NCBI RefSeq assembly: GCF_963676685.1
Contig: NC_092344.1
Coordinates: forward strand, 48,382,830 to 48,446,829
DNA: 64,000 bases
Direction: 5' to 3'
Source: Mytilus edulis
Taxonomy: Eukaryota > Mollusca > Bivalvia > Mytilida > Mytilidae
Shown here piece after piece: positions 34,501 through 45,240 of this stretch (positions are counted from its first letter, which is position 1; each line of letters opens with the position of its first letter). A model generated the notes under the pieces. It saw only the letters and a program-made list of their open reading frames with translations, searched no databases and was not told the DNA's origin. A program made the position numbers and the translations under genes.

Positions 34501-34644
34501 CCACATCATATGGTCAAATGGCTATTACCAAAAATAATCTAAATAGTAAAAGTAATAAATTACAAAAACAAATAAAAGAATACTTTATCACGTTATAAAG
34601 ATGATAAACAAAGTCAGTACCTAGAATCTATACTTCAAGACAAT

Positions 34645-34940
34645 CGTGTATTATTTGTGAAGTTGAAACGGAATATTTATCAACAAGGTCAGTGGTATAT
34701 CTTCCAATGAACTTTTTTTTAGAAAAAGGACGAGACGTTCTTTGACATACCCTCGCTGGTTCGTCAACCTTCTGCTCAGACACTGGTGACGTTTTACAAA
34801 GTCATCAATATATCTGAATGTGAAATTAAATGATCTTGCTTCTTGTATTGCAATAACAACTTTAAACCGTATATTTTTGACATGTACGAATACAGGTATA
34901 CATTGAATGAATACAAATTCACGTATATAATCCATGGTAA
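34645..34940 (-). pseudogene. Reverse transcriptase relic with internal deletion
   Basis: On the minus strand ARSFNFTFRYIDDF (the YxDD box) is followed almost at once by a LTNQ-GYVKERL segment. In related enzymes that segment lies more than 100 residues further on. A frameshift in an A run then leads to a KKFIGRYTTDLVDKYSVS segment. So the palm core is deleted and the frame broken. It belongs to a different subfamily from the 15-17 kb element (FNFTFRYIDD rather than NNTFRYLDD). Confidence 0.6.
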
Positions 34941-36040
34941 TCCATCAAATAGTCCAGAGTCTTCAGTTCTCCGTTCTAATGACTTTTAATGATGGAACCC
35001 CGTGTATTTATTACTTGTGATGGTACACATGTTGAAGGATTTAGTATGAAAATGCAGATTTCTTGTGTAGAAAACAATTGATAAAAACTTGTTGACCCCA
35101 AAATCCCCCAATGTCTCTATTTAACTCTCGATCTAATTTTTGTTCAGGTCACCCCTACTTCCAATAACTGCGTGTTGTGGCAGTTACTTCGTTACGTGAT
35201 CAGTTAGTTTTAATGTAATGCTTATGCAATCTTTAATTTCTCTTATGTTTCTCATTACATATATCAATGGCATTTCTTGAGTGGAGAACTAATAATGTTT
35301 TCATTGCTAGTTTTGTGCTGTCAAAGCATTCTATCGGAAAAGATTTTTAGCACGAACGCTTAGAAATTTAAGAGATAAAAAATACAAAGATGCATAGGCA
35401 CTGAATAGTGGACTGGTATAATATTCTAGGAGTAAACTCATTTCACCAAAAAACATCTTATGAGAAAAAAATACTCACATTTCAAAAACATTTCAGTATA
35501 ATTTACGATCAAATTCATTCAGAGTAGTTTTGGTGAAAAGAGCCCCTATATTGTGCGAAATGTTAAATTTTTGCAAACACTTTTCAATGTTTTGTTGGTA
35601 CCTTGTAGACTATTTGTCTCCGTTGATTAGTACCCTAAAGGCTTCAATATATAAGTGCTAAATTGTATGAAATATGGCTTATACTGTACCAGGGCTTTAT
35701 CACCGTCCGGCATGGTAACATAAAAATATGTATCACTGTTCTATATTGACATATTTTTCAAGTTTGACCCAATTAGGGCATGAGTTTGGTTTATATTATT
35801 TGACTTTTGACCTTATAACGGTCATTAACTAAATAAACCCCTAAAAATATATGTCAACAAGTATACAACGTGACAAGTAACTGTTTGTTGTACTCACCTT
35901 GTATATCATTCAAATCATTTTTAAATGACAAAAAGGAATATACATGGTTGGTGTTGTCATACCACTATCTTAAGATTAGGTGAATGTGTGCGCACAATCA
36001 TGTTAAATCTAGTCATACTTTTAACGTGCATGCCAAGAGC
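34941..36040. other. Unassigned intronic DNA
   Basis: Nothing recognised on either strand. Confidence 0.4.
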
Positions 36041-36044
36041 TTGT

Positions 36045-36285
36045 AATTCAGTTGCTGTTGTTGGTGCTGTTTTCCAGACTTTAGTGGTTCATTGTGGTAT
36101 TAATCAGACCGTTGGTTTTCTCTTTTAAATTGTTTGACATTTCGTCATACTGGGGCCTTTTACAGTTTACTTTACGATAGTGTTTGCCTATCGTTATAGG
36201 CCTATGGTAACTTGAAATTGTTCACATCTTTGTCATGTAGTTTTCTCATTTGAAATCAAACCACATCTCCGTATCTTTATGTTGA
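36045..36285 (-). repeat. Dispersed repeat, family A (decayed copy)
   Basis: AGACCGTTGGTTTTCTCTTT, GGGGCCTTTTACAG and the AACCACATCTCCGTATC head are recognisable with many changes. Confidence 0.55.
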
Positions 36286-36389
36286 TTTAAAAGTACCCCC
36301 AAATAATTCTGTATTTTAGGGTAAACTGTTTCGAAATGGTACCCTCATAATGGATCCTTTTGTGATCGTATGTTTCAACAAATGCAAGT

Positions 36390-38830
36390 ATTGGTTATAA
36401 GCTGTACAAAACTTGGGCACTCAACTTGAAAGGTGAAGCCCAATAATTATAGATTATCATTGATCATCTCAACGAGATTGATTTTCTCGCTTGAGCCGGG
36501 ACGGCGAAAGCGAGAAAGGCAATCGAGTTGAGATGAACAATGATAATCTTTTTATCGCTATTTTACCTATGACGACGTTACCAATTTCATGTCAATTTCG
36601 TTAGCAACGCCACGTGCATGCTTAGTTTCTAGCGATAATTATCCATCTCAAGCGAATAGCATGATATGAAAATTATCACAAAAAAAAAATCAAAGGAAAA
36701 ATGCACAAAATAGCGATAAAAGCGTATATATATAGTAGGTAATCCGGTTTTATATATGTATATTTTTCGAGTCCGAACTAGAACTATTATGCATAAAAAA
36801 GTCAGTAAATGACGTATTCTATTTTAACAAGCATTTGGTGTACATGTAAGTAAAACCACACGTCAAACAAACGACATAAATGCTTTTATGTCATACATCA
36901 AACGTAATTATGAAAGAGAAAGCGTAACAAAAACAATAGCAAGACGAGAACATAAGCACTGATGTATATTGCTTCTTAGTTTATAGGGGCAATAAAATAA
37001 TGGTTATTTGATTTTATGAGTTGCAAATAGTTTAATGAGATAACATTAAAGAACAGTTAATCATACTACTTAACACACATAAAGATATTCTTGGAATTCA
37101 ATAGATGCTACATATCGTAAAATTTCTCTGATTAGTTTTCCGTTGAACATGAAAATGCAGACAATTTTTTATCTGTTTACTTTATTCTTTTTACAAAAGA
37201 CGTTTGAACGGTTTATTTATCAGAAATAATTTGGAGGATAAAAAAAAAACAGTACAAATAATAAGATGTTAAATAAAGGAATTTTGATAAAATGAAATTA
37301 AGAGGCTGAATAATAAAAGGGCAATTTTCCAATGAAAGTAAACAGCAAGAATAATCCTGCTATATTTGATAAAGACCAGACCTAATTGTAATTCATAATT
37401 TACAATTCACCGTTTCAGAATCTGATTCATTATGTGCAATATTTTCAAAAGTTTTCATCAAAATTTTCTGATTGGTTAAAAACCTAATAAATAATGTGAA
37501 TCCAATCAATGACATGTCGTTATTTCCGTTTGGGGTATGCACAATAAAAAAAACATTTAGATTCTAAAACAGTGAATATTTAGGCAGGTGACTTTTTACA
37601 AATTCATTGGTATTTACGCAAATCAGCATACTGTGGTTTCTTTGTGCAGGTTTTGTGGAAGTGCTTGTGTTTCCAGTCTTGAAAGTTGAAGGCTCGATGC
37701 TTTGTCTGTCGCGAGTCAAACCAATAAAAATTAAAAAAAGTATAACGATATGTATATTACTTCTTCGGTAACCACAAAGTGTCCAAAGGTAAAACAAGAA
37801 CTATCTTTAAAAAAGATATCCGACGTATTTAAATTTGAGTATATGTTTAAAACTATCATTTCGATAACCTTCAGAAGCACAAAGATACCATTTAAATAAC
37901 GTTTTCTCTGTTTGTGTTCAGTATTCTCGGTCCTCGTATCTTTCTGTTTACATTCACCAAAACCCCGCGGAAATCTCAAATGCGTAGGTGCGTTCTAAAA
38001 GTCATGTACGTTCGTACAACAAAGTTTACATTAAAAATTATATAATTGTCCCGAATAAACAGCTGTCACTGATGCAAAGAGCTATCGGAGAAACAATATT
38101 TTGGTAAAAATACAAAACTTTGTAAGATCTAGTTCAAATATTTATAGTTTTTCAGATGCTTTCCATCACAATATAATTAACGAGACGTTTTCTCAAACAC
38201 AACCAAATCACCCACCATTACAGCATTTTGTCCATTCACAGAAAGGATTTTCGAGCATGCGTATTCTGTTGCCATAGTTAAGCGTCCTTGAGTTCAAAGG
38301 ACACAAACCGAAACTATACCGACTACGTCGGAAAAACATGTAATTTTCGAATGAGAGTTGGAATGATATCGTCGGATACGATGGCATGTCTTCATTCAAA
38401 GTAGTACCGTGTGCTACAACATTAAAATCGAGTTAATTTTGTTTAAAACTAGTACATAGTAGGATGTACTCATATGACAATAACATATTGGATCAATAAT
38501 TTCCCCAAACGTATATGGTATATAACGAATGAATTATTTAGCATGTACAATACTGAAGTCATTGAACCGTGGATATTAGTAAGTTCAATACGAAAAAACC
38601 TATTCGCCGCATGGATACCAACTTTCCAGCTACAAATTAATGTTATACTTTACCTTTTGTTGTATTTTGGTGGTGTTTTTCTTAACATAGTCCGTAACCT
38701 GAAATGACATGAACAAAATCAAATAATGTACCTGTTTTGTAATTAAGTCTATTTGAAACGGGGGGAAATCCATAGCCTGGACGGTAAACAAATAAAATCT
38801 CTCTTGACTTAATATAGAAACGTTCATACA
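36390..38830 (+). repeat. Duplication, copy 2 (partner 31820-33080)
   Basis: Starts at TTATAAGCTGTACAAAACTT with GGCACTCAACTTGA, as at 31837. It is interrupted at 36447-36722 by a hairpin insertion absent from copy 1, then resumes at GTAGGTAATCCGG. The later parts are patchy. Confidence 0.65.
36447..36722. mobile_element. Hairpin insertion (MITE) with a paralogous empty site
   Basis: 29-bp arms at 36452-36480 and 36520-36548 (three mismatches) extend inward to TTCTCGCTT/AAGCGAGAA. Sub-ends TTTATCGCTATTTT and AAAATAGCGATAAA face each other at 36548 and 36710. In copy 1 of the surrounding duplication (31878) the flanks are joined without it. Confidence 0.65.
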
Positions 38831-39904
38831 TTATTTCCTGTACATGTATAACTAAGATTTATTAAATTTGCTTGAAGAATAAGAATTAGCTCTGTAATTC
38901 TTAAATTCCTGCATGCGACATCAATTGATGGAAATAAATTATCGAAATACATGTATGCAATATCAGTATTAACAAATAAATGTCTTTATTTTGTAAGTTG
39001 TAAGTCCATGCAATTAGTAGTATCATCGTAAATTGTTTTAGGCGAAAAAGGGTCATGTTCAAAGCGTCCAGCTTTTAATAAATGTAGCTCATTTGATCTT
39101 TGAAAAATGACTTGCTCGTGTCAATAATTTTATTACGTTATGTTGCCCCCCAGGGTATATAAAAAGCAAATCAATTATCAAAATTGCAATGTAGGTACAG
39201 TAAAAATGTTGATCCGGAATTTCGGCTGAACTCATTTTTCGTTATATATACTGCAATAATTTTTATACCGATAGTCAATTGGCAATGCATGTTTGTTTGG
39301 TGTCCGGTAATCAGTCTTCTATTTAAAGCTTTCAAGCTATAAATGCCTGAAGATATAAAAGGATCACAATTTTGACAGATTTGGAATATTTATAGTATTT
39401 TTTCAAAAGATGTTAAAGGAGGAAATTCTAAACCAGAACCGAACTCTGTTTAAACTAAAACTGTAGATAATATTTATATTGTTATTTTTTTTTTTGTTGG
39501 ATTTATATAAATTTCTTTTGGTAAGAGAAGTCCTCGGATTTGACAACTTTCAGATTTATATCTATGAAGGAAACAATTATAGGGAATACGTAGCTAGGTT
39601 TATTGTTGTTTTGATATTTGTGCCTCTCTCACTTCTTTTATTACGCCGCAAGGATTCTTCTGAAGTTGAAATTATATAGCAGACGAAATATTTACGGAAG
39701 TAAGGGGTGGACTTACCGGACGGGCAGAATAATCATTACTAGCATGAGAGTCCAATAAGTATTGGTCGTTAATCTCTTGTTAAATGTTGGATGGGTGTTA
39801 TGGATCATGGTCTTTTTCTTCCGCCCCTCCTCGACTTAAAATTAATCACTTTTTTTCTTTTCAATAATATACAAGTGTAGGACTTTTTTTTAACTCAATG
39901 GTGA
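38831..39904. other. Unassigned intronic DNA
   Basis: A 66-residue plus-strand frame at 39479-39679 has a basic-acidic end and a hydrophobic segment but no recognised domain. I do not call it a gene. Confidence 0.35.
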
Positions 39905-40245
39905 TATAAAAAAGAAGATGTGGTATGATTGCCAATGAGACAACTATCCACCGGAGACCAAAATGACACAGACATTAACAACTATAGGTCACCGTACGCC
40001 CTTCAACAATGAGCAAAGCCCATACCGTATAGTCAGCTATAAAAGGCCCCGATATGACAATGTAAAACAATTCAAACGAGAAAACTAACAGCCTTATTTG
40101 TATAAAAAAAATGAACGAGAAACAAATATGTAACATATAAACAAACGACAACCACTGAATTACAGGATCCTGACTTGGGACAGGCACATACATAAATACT
40201 GTGGCGGGGTTAAACATGTTAGCGGGATCCAAACCCTCCCCCTAA
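39905..40245 (+). repeat. Dispersed repeat, family A (best copy, + orientation)
   Basis: Begins AAGAAGATGTGGTATGATTG and includes ACTATAGGTCACCGTACG, CAACAATGAGCAAAGCCCAT and TGACTTGGGACAGGCACATA. It ends near GGCGGGGTTAAACATG. This copy defines the orientation used for the others. Confidence 0.85.
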
Positions 40246-40996
40246 CCTGGGACAGTGGTATAAAAGTACAACATAAGAACGAACTATAAAAATCAGTTGA
40301 AAAAGGCTTAACTCATCAGATGGACAAAAATTCAAGGGGACGTGACCGGGTACTTGTACATCCCGACAACAAAAAGACACTAGGAACAGATCTGAGATAC
40401 TCGCAGTTATCTGAAAGCTAGTTCAAAGCCATTAACAACTAATAAAAAAATCATGCATCTATGACTAAACTTCCCCCACCCCCAATTTCAATCTTCAATT
40501 GATAATAATTTAGAATAAAACACCTTTGCCCTCAACTAAAGATGAACAGTTGGTGCCTTATTTGATGCAAGCCATTAAGTTATTAACACAACAAGGACAT
40601 GGGAAACTATCTAATATAAATGTTCCCCTATGTTCAATTGTCAAAAAACTACTTTTAGTCAACTTACAAAGATCAGGAATTTATTTGTTGCACATATACA
40701 GAAAATTAATTTGTTGCACATATTGCATATTTATTCCCGTTAATTGATCTCGTTATTTTGTACAAGATATTGCAAAAAGGTAACTACAAAGAACGTTGAA
40801 GAGCAATTAACCGAGAAAACTGAATTGATATGATGCCAACAGCACCTGTTCATCATATGGGTAACATAAGATTTCATCCACTTTAAACTAAAAACTTATC
40901 AAATATATGTATCAAATCGGTACAAACACACACTTCTTGCTATGTTGAAGATATAACAATACCCGAGAATTTTACAGGCCACAATAAATTATCATA
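40246..40996. other. Unassigned intronic DNA
   Basis: Nothing recognised beyond a possible continuation of the family A tail. Confidence 0.35.
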
Positions 40997-41152
40997 GGTG
41001 GATCCAGGGGGAGCCTGGGGGCCTTGGGGCCTGCCCCTCCCTTTCGTTGGTTGATTATATATAGGGAATCATTGAAGCATGGCTGGAGGCCCCCCCTTTT
41101 TAGGTCAGTCAGCGGGCCCCCCTTAGGAAAAGTTCTGGATCAGCCACTGATT
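40997..41152 (+). repeat. Dispersed repeat, family D
   Basis: GGTGGATCCAGGGGGAG start, GGTTGATTATATATAGGGAA centre and TTCTGGATCAGCCACTG end match 21257-21417. Confidence 0.75.
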
Positions 41153-42349
41153 ATGTACACTAATAGCATATGATAGCACCAGTAATATAACAAGTTTAGA
41201 TGCCGATATCAAATTTATTTTTCATATCAGCGGTCGTCAATGAGACGAGACAACAACCCAAAATACAAATACACAGGTGTAACATTGAGAGCATACTATT
41301 ATTATACATTGTACAATAGTAGACAGGTCAAACAGGTGAAATATTGTATCAAACTCATCATATAACCAGAAATATTATGTAAAATTGTTAAAAAGTATTT
41401 CAGTGATGTTGGTTTTTGCTCTTTATTGCATGTACATGCATTTTGAAACAAATACGGGGGAAATTGACCATGATACCTTATTTTTTTCTCTATGTGATGC
41501 AAAATTATTGATGTGCCAATGAACCAAATATTAAAGAGCTACGGACTCAAAATAAAATAAGATACAAACATTGAAACTAAGAAAATCATATAATTAAATA
41601 TCAATAGAACATATTAAAATTTTAAAATATCTTTTTTTGTAAATGTGAGATAAAAAAAAAAACCCAACATGGATAATAGGCCGGATAATAGTTATCAAAG
41701 GTACCAGGATTATAATTTAGTACTCCAGACGCGCATTTCGTCTACATAAGACTCATCAGTGACGCTCATATCAAAATATTGATAAAAGCAGTCTGCTTTT
41801 GTCCATTTCATATTTTGACCATTGCATCATTTATTCATCAGTTAGGCATTTATAACATTTTGACAAAATCATTAATATCAATATTCAACTTGTTGTGTGT
41901 GTAAGATTTCTTGCACTTAATTAATTATGCATAATTATTCTAAGTTGCAATATTATTATTTCATACACAACTTTGGTGGAAAAGTAGATTGAGAATGAAA
42001 TACATATTGAATTCTAAAAATTTAGTAATAGACATTAGCACTAAATAAACAAGATACACCAATCAAATCAACTGTGAACCTTTCGATTGGCAAAGTTGAA
42101 AATTGGTGGTGACCGGAGTGTATTGTCGTTTGATCCACACACCATATCTTCCTTATAACTTGCCGTAAACTAAATAGAATCGGACACACATAATATACAT
42201 GTAGAACAAATAGTTTTACTTGTTCAACTTTCTAAAAAATAATAAGGCAGTGAGATTTGATCTCATTTAAGAATTATTCAGTTTTGAACAAGTCAGAAAT
42301 AAATGCTAATCAGGTAGTCACAAAGAGATCAAGAAAGAATGTAACAGGT
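41153..42349. other. Unassigned intronic DNA with a hammerhead-like element
   Basis: Apart from 41690-41790 nothing is recognised. Confidence 0.35.
41690..41790 (-). ncRNA. Hammerhead-ribozyme-like motif, copy 2
   Basis: On the minus strand the core runs from CTGATGA (41753-41759) to the TACT at 41721. It has stem II GTC/GAC with loop TTATGTA, then GAAA, then GCGCGTCTGGA. The stem III closing pairs are weakened here (GAAATGC against GGAGTA). Flanks match the copy at 62665-62760 through TACCAGGATTATAATTTA. Confidence 0.45.
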
Positions 42350-42505
42350 CTGGGCGTATCCAGCCATTGAAAAGGAGGTTCTAATCCAAGAGAAAAAGGG
42401 GTTCCAAATATATGTCCCCATTCAAATGTATTCATCGTCTGAAAAAAGCGGGGTTCCAACACCCGAAACCCCCACCCCACCCCCTAAGATCCGCCATTGC
42501 AGGGT
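42350..42505 (-). repeat. Dispersed repeat, family E
   Basis: CATTCAAATGTATTCATCGT is the inverse of the GACGATCAATGCATTTGAAT segment at 59417. Ends are near GTATCCAGCCATTG and GATCCGCCATTG. Contains short C tracts. Confidence 0.55.
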
Positions 42506-42880
42506 AGGAACCGTCCTCAAGGAAACTACCTCAGAACTAAATCTTCTTTGCAACGTCTGTTACACTATTTCTCTACTACACATAGGTGTTCAACAGCGAT
42601 TTAAAATACTATAAATAGCAGTGCAAAATATGGAAATCCTTGATCCTTAGTTCAAATTAGTCAAAAGAGGTTGGCAAAGACCTATTTTACCTACATTCAT
42701 AAGGCCCTTATCGCCCTGTCTTTGTGTATTTGTTTGACTTTCTAACCTGTTGACCTTGAATGTTATAATAATTGCAACACCACTACTACTAATAATAATA
42801 AAATCTATTTATATACGGTAAATTAATGATCCGAACTTGGTGAGGTTCCTTTTGCTCAATCATTAGTTTTCATTTAGTGT
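42506..42880. other. Unassigned DNA before exon 2 of the EF-hand gene
   Basis: An ACTACTAATAATAATAA simple stretch lies near 42783; otherwise nothing. Confidence 0.4.
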
Positions 42881-43013
42881 TTGTTGTTTCGTTCTTTTTT
42901 TTGTCATGTTTTTGTCGGTCTCTCTTCGACTAATGAGTTTTCTCCCTTTGATATCTTTGAAATCTTCCGCCTCTTTTTTTATCAATTCATATTTTTCATA
43001 TTTTGTTTTCCAG

Positions 43014-43489
43014 GCGATGGAATGCTCTCACGTGATGAATTTGAAAATGGTCCATGGGATCTTGATAGTGGAGATGTAGATTTATCTGACGACGAAGTTT
43101 CTGACGACAAATTAGAAGAATCCGTTGATGATGTTATAGAAGATTTCATCGACTTTGATGACGATGAATTTGAAAATATTTTGGAAAATCAAATTGGTCA
43201 TGACGTGAAAAGTAATGAGATCGACAATGACATTATTGATGACATCATCGATGACGTGAAAAGTAATGTGATCGACAATGACATTGTTGATGACATCATC
43301 GATGACGTGAAAAGTAACGAGATCGACAATGACATTGTTGAAGACATCATCGATGACGTAAAAGATAAGGTTGAAGTAATTAATGATATCGTTGATGACA
43401 TCACAGATAATATGACAGATGATGACAATAAAATCCTCGTTAACCGCAATACTGGAGGTAAAAATGACGATTTAAGAGATGATAACTAA
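43014..43489 (+). CDS. Acidic secreted EF-hand protein, exon 2 (residues 125-282, stop)
   Basis: The acceptor TTTTCCAG is followed by GC, completing codon 125 as GGC (Gly). The joined loop reads D122-D-D-G-D-G-M-L-S-R-D-E133, a textbook EF-hand (DxDGDGxLSxxE). Residues 136-187 are an Asp/Glu-rich linker. From 188 on a 17-residue unit (DVKSNEIDNDIIDDIID type) repeats three times exactly in phase, plus a fourth diverged copy. The tail 257-282 is mixed. Ile and Val sit at regular spacing among Asp, so the repeat may form amphipathic acidic helices. Taking an in-frame ATG at 42881 as the start would add intron-like, T-rich sequence, so I reject it. No orthologue recognised. Confidence 0.8.
43202..43405 (+). 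repeat. 51-bp coding minisatellite
   Basis: Units start at 43202, 43253, 43304 and 43355 (GACGTGAAAAGTAA-type). The first three are nearly identical and the fourth diverged. The length is a multiple of three, so unit number can change without breaking the frame. Confidence 0.85.
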
Positions 43490-43506
43490 TGTTGATTCCA
43501 AGACAA

Positions 43507-43512
43507 AATAAA
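43507..43512 (+). promoter_or_regulatory. Poly(A) signal of the acidic EF-hand gene
   Basis: AATAAA, 18 bases after the TAA stop. A very short 3' UTR is implied. Confidence 0.55.
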
Positions 43513-43639
43513 AATTTCAAAAAATAGATTTGTTATTTTTTATATCTTTAAGCTTCACCCAAACCAGACCAGGTTTACTGTTGGAATGCATACCTACCGA
43601 ATAAGACTATTTACCGGGTTTTGGTATAACTTGAGCAAC

Positions 43640-43870
43640 ACGACGGATGCCACATGTGAAGCAGGATCATCTTACCATTCCGGAGCACCTGAAATCAACC
43701 CAGTTTTTGGTGGGGTCCGTGTTGCTAATGTTGTGTCATGTGTACTATAATTATTTGTCTGTTTGTCTTTTTTTCATTTTAAGCCATGGCGTTGTCAGTT
43801 TATTTTCGATCTATAAATTGACTGTCCCTCTGGTATCTTTCGCCCCTTTTTTGTTACATTCAAGACTGTC
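43640..43870 (+). repeat. Dispersed repeat, family B
   Basis: GCCATGGCGTTGTCAGTTTA at 43783 and the flanks match 735-1005. The 82-residue frame here is a repeat shadow. Confidence 0.65.
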
Positions 43871-43909
43871 AGGAGCCCAACACAAGTATCCATAGTCTTT
43901 TGTTGGTTG

Positions 43910-44222
43910 TATGCTTTTTATGTCCCACCTACGATAGTAGAGGGGCATTATGTTTTCTGGTCTGTGCGTCCGTCCGTCCGTCCGTCCTTCCGTTCGTTCG
44001 TTCGTCCGTCTGTCCCGCTTCAGGTTAAAGTTTTTGGTCAAGGTAGTTTTTGATGAAGCTGAAGTCCAATCGACTTCAAACTTAGTATACATGTTCCTTA
44101 TGATATGATCTTTTTAATTGTAATGCCAAATTAGAGGGTTTATCCCAATTTCACGGTCCACTGAACATAGAAAATGATAGTGCGAGTGGGGCATTAGTGT
44201 ACTGGGGACACATTCTTGTTTT
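43910..44222 (+). repeat. Dispersed repeat with a (GTCC)n / (GTTC)n microsatellite
   Basis: TCCCACCTACGATAGTAGAG start, GTCC and GTTC units at about 43970-44012, ACTTCAAACTTAGTATACAT, and end GGGGACACATTCTTG. I recognise this as a common bivalve and gastropod element of about 300 bp. Confidence 0.7.
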
Positions 44223-44316
44223 CTTTATCTCTCGACACAAACTATAGATGACAACAAACAATCGAAAATACGCACACGTTTAAAACAATCTGATGTATAA
44301 ACCAAACCGACAAACC

Positions 44317-44362
44317 AAACCAAACCAGAGAGTTGTCTCATTCATACCACATCTTCTTTGTT
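44317..44362 (-). repeat. Family A fragment
   Basis: AGAGAGTTGTCTCATTCATACCACATCTTCTTT-type head only; preceded by a CAAACCAAAC run. Confidence 0.55.
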
Positions 44363-44614
44363 TATATAGTCAATGAACATATGAAAATCATTACAATGAA
44401 ACATTGCAATTAATATATAAGGCACAAAATGTCTCCTTTCTATCCAAAAGGATCAGAAGATAAATGAATACTCCATTGATTCATTTTACATCCAATTTCT
44501 AGAATACCTAAATTAAAAATTGGGAATGTCGAACGTGTTTGACGATTGATCGATCATCACATTTATTTATAAATCATGTAAAGCGGTGCTTCCCTTGACT
44601 TTGAGATATATATC

Positions 44615-45240
44615 CGCCCGCTTAGCTGCTATAGTAGAGTATATTGTATTATTAACCACAGTTAGTATACATGTAGAATGGAAATTTGGTACTAGGCCAG
44701 AAGTTTTAGATTTGCAACCAATTCAAGCTGGTAAAGTGAAAATTGTGAACAAAATAATGTTTTACGTTTATACTTGGCGCTCCAACTGAAAATCAACAGT
44801 GAATTGAAGAGATAAAATTAGTTGAACATGATTTTGTTTGATTTCGGATATCGTCATGGACTAATGACTCTTGCAATGGTAGAAGTGAAACAGACTGAGT
44901 GCTTGCTTCGAAAAAGTAGGTAAAAAACAGATCTTCGTTAGCTGCGCTTATAGAGTATAGAGTATTCCTTGAGCATAGTTGGTATACAGATATAAAGATG
45001 GCTGAAGCGTGTCAGAGGTCCTGAGTTCAATCTTCCTCTGGTACCATGCTAGTTTTGGAGAACAATAACGCTCTTATGTTACACTTAGACTGGTACCCGG
45101 TCGCTATTGACAAGTTTGGAATACTGAATAGTTTACGAAGGGAATCAGCCTATGTTGTATTTGGCGCTCCAACTGGAAATCAAAAGAGAAAATAAAATCA
45201 GTTTAGTTTTATGTCTTGTGTCGTCATAGTACTGTAGTGA
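44615..45240 (+). repeat. Two tandem SINE-like units with a tRNA-like head
   Basis: Unit 1 is 44615-44870, unit 2 is 44935-45240. Shared head: TTAGCTGC...TATAGAGTAT, then TTGGTATACA. Shared tail: TTGGCGCTCCAACTG. In unit 2 TGAGCATAGTTGG (44970-44982) resembles a Pol III A box, and GAGTTCAATC (45023-45032) a B box, at tRNA-like spacing. No clean cloverleaf forms, so it is a relic, not a tRNA gene. Confidence 0.5.

Larger units (their letters stand above)
20841..43013 (+). other. 22.2-kb intron of the acidic EF-hand gene
   Basis: The donor is G|GTAAAG at 20841. The acceptor is the long pyrimidine-rich run ending TTTTCCAG at 43013. The phase-1 join rebuilds an EF-hand loop exactly. The intron holds repeats of many families, internal duplications (24.9-28.3 kb; 31.8-33.1 versus 36.4-38.8 kb) and a reverse-transcriptase relic. 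I find no other convincing gene in it. Unseen small exons between are possible but not needed for the frame. Confidence 0.7.

Noticed and set aside
42881..43013. ATG at 42881 as start of the acidic exon-2 frame
   Set aside because: The added 44 residues are T-tract hydrophobics from the polypyrimidine region, and the EF-hand loop needs the exon-1 half.
44945..45060. A functional tRNA gene
   Set aside because: Only A- and B-box-like motifs are present; the T stem and acceptor do not pair, and the unit is repeated in SINE fashion.
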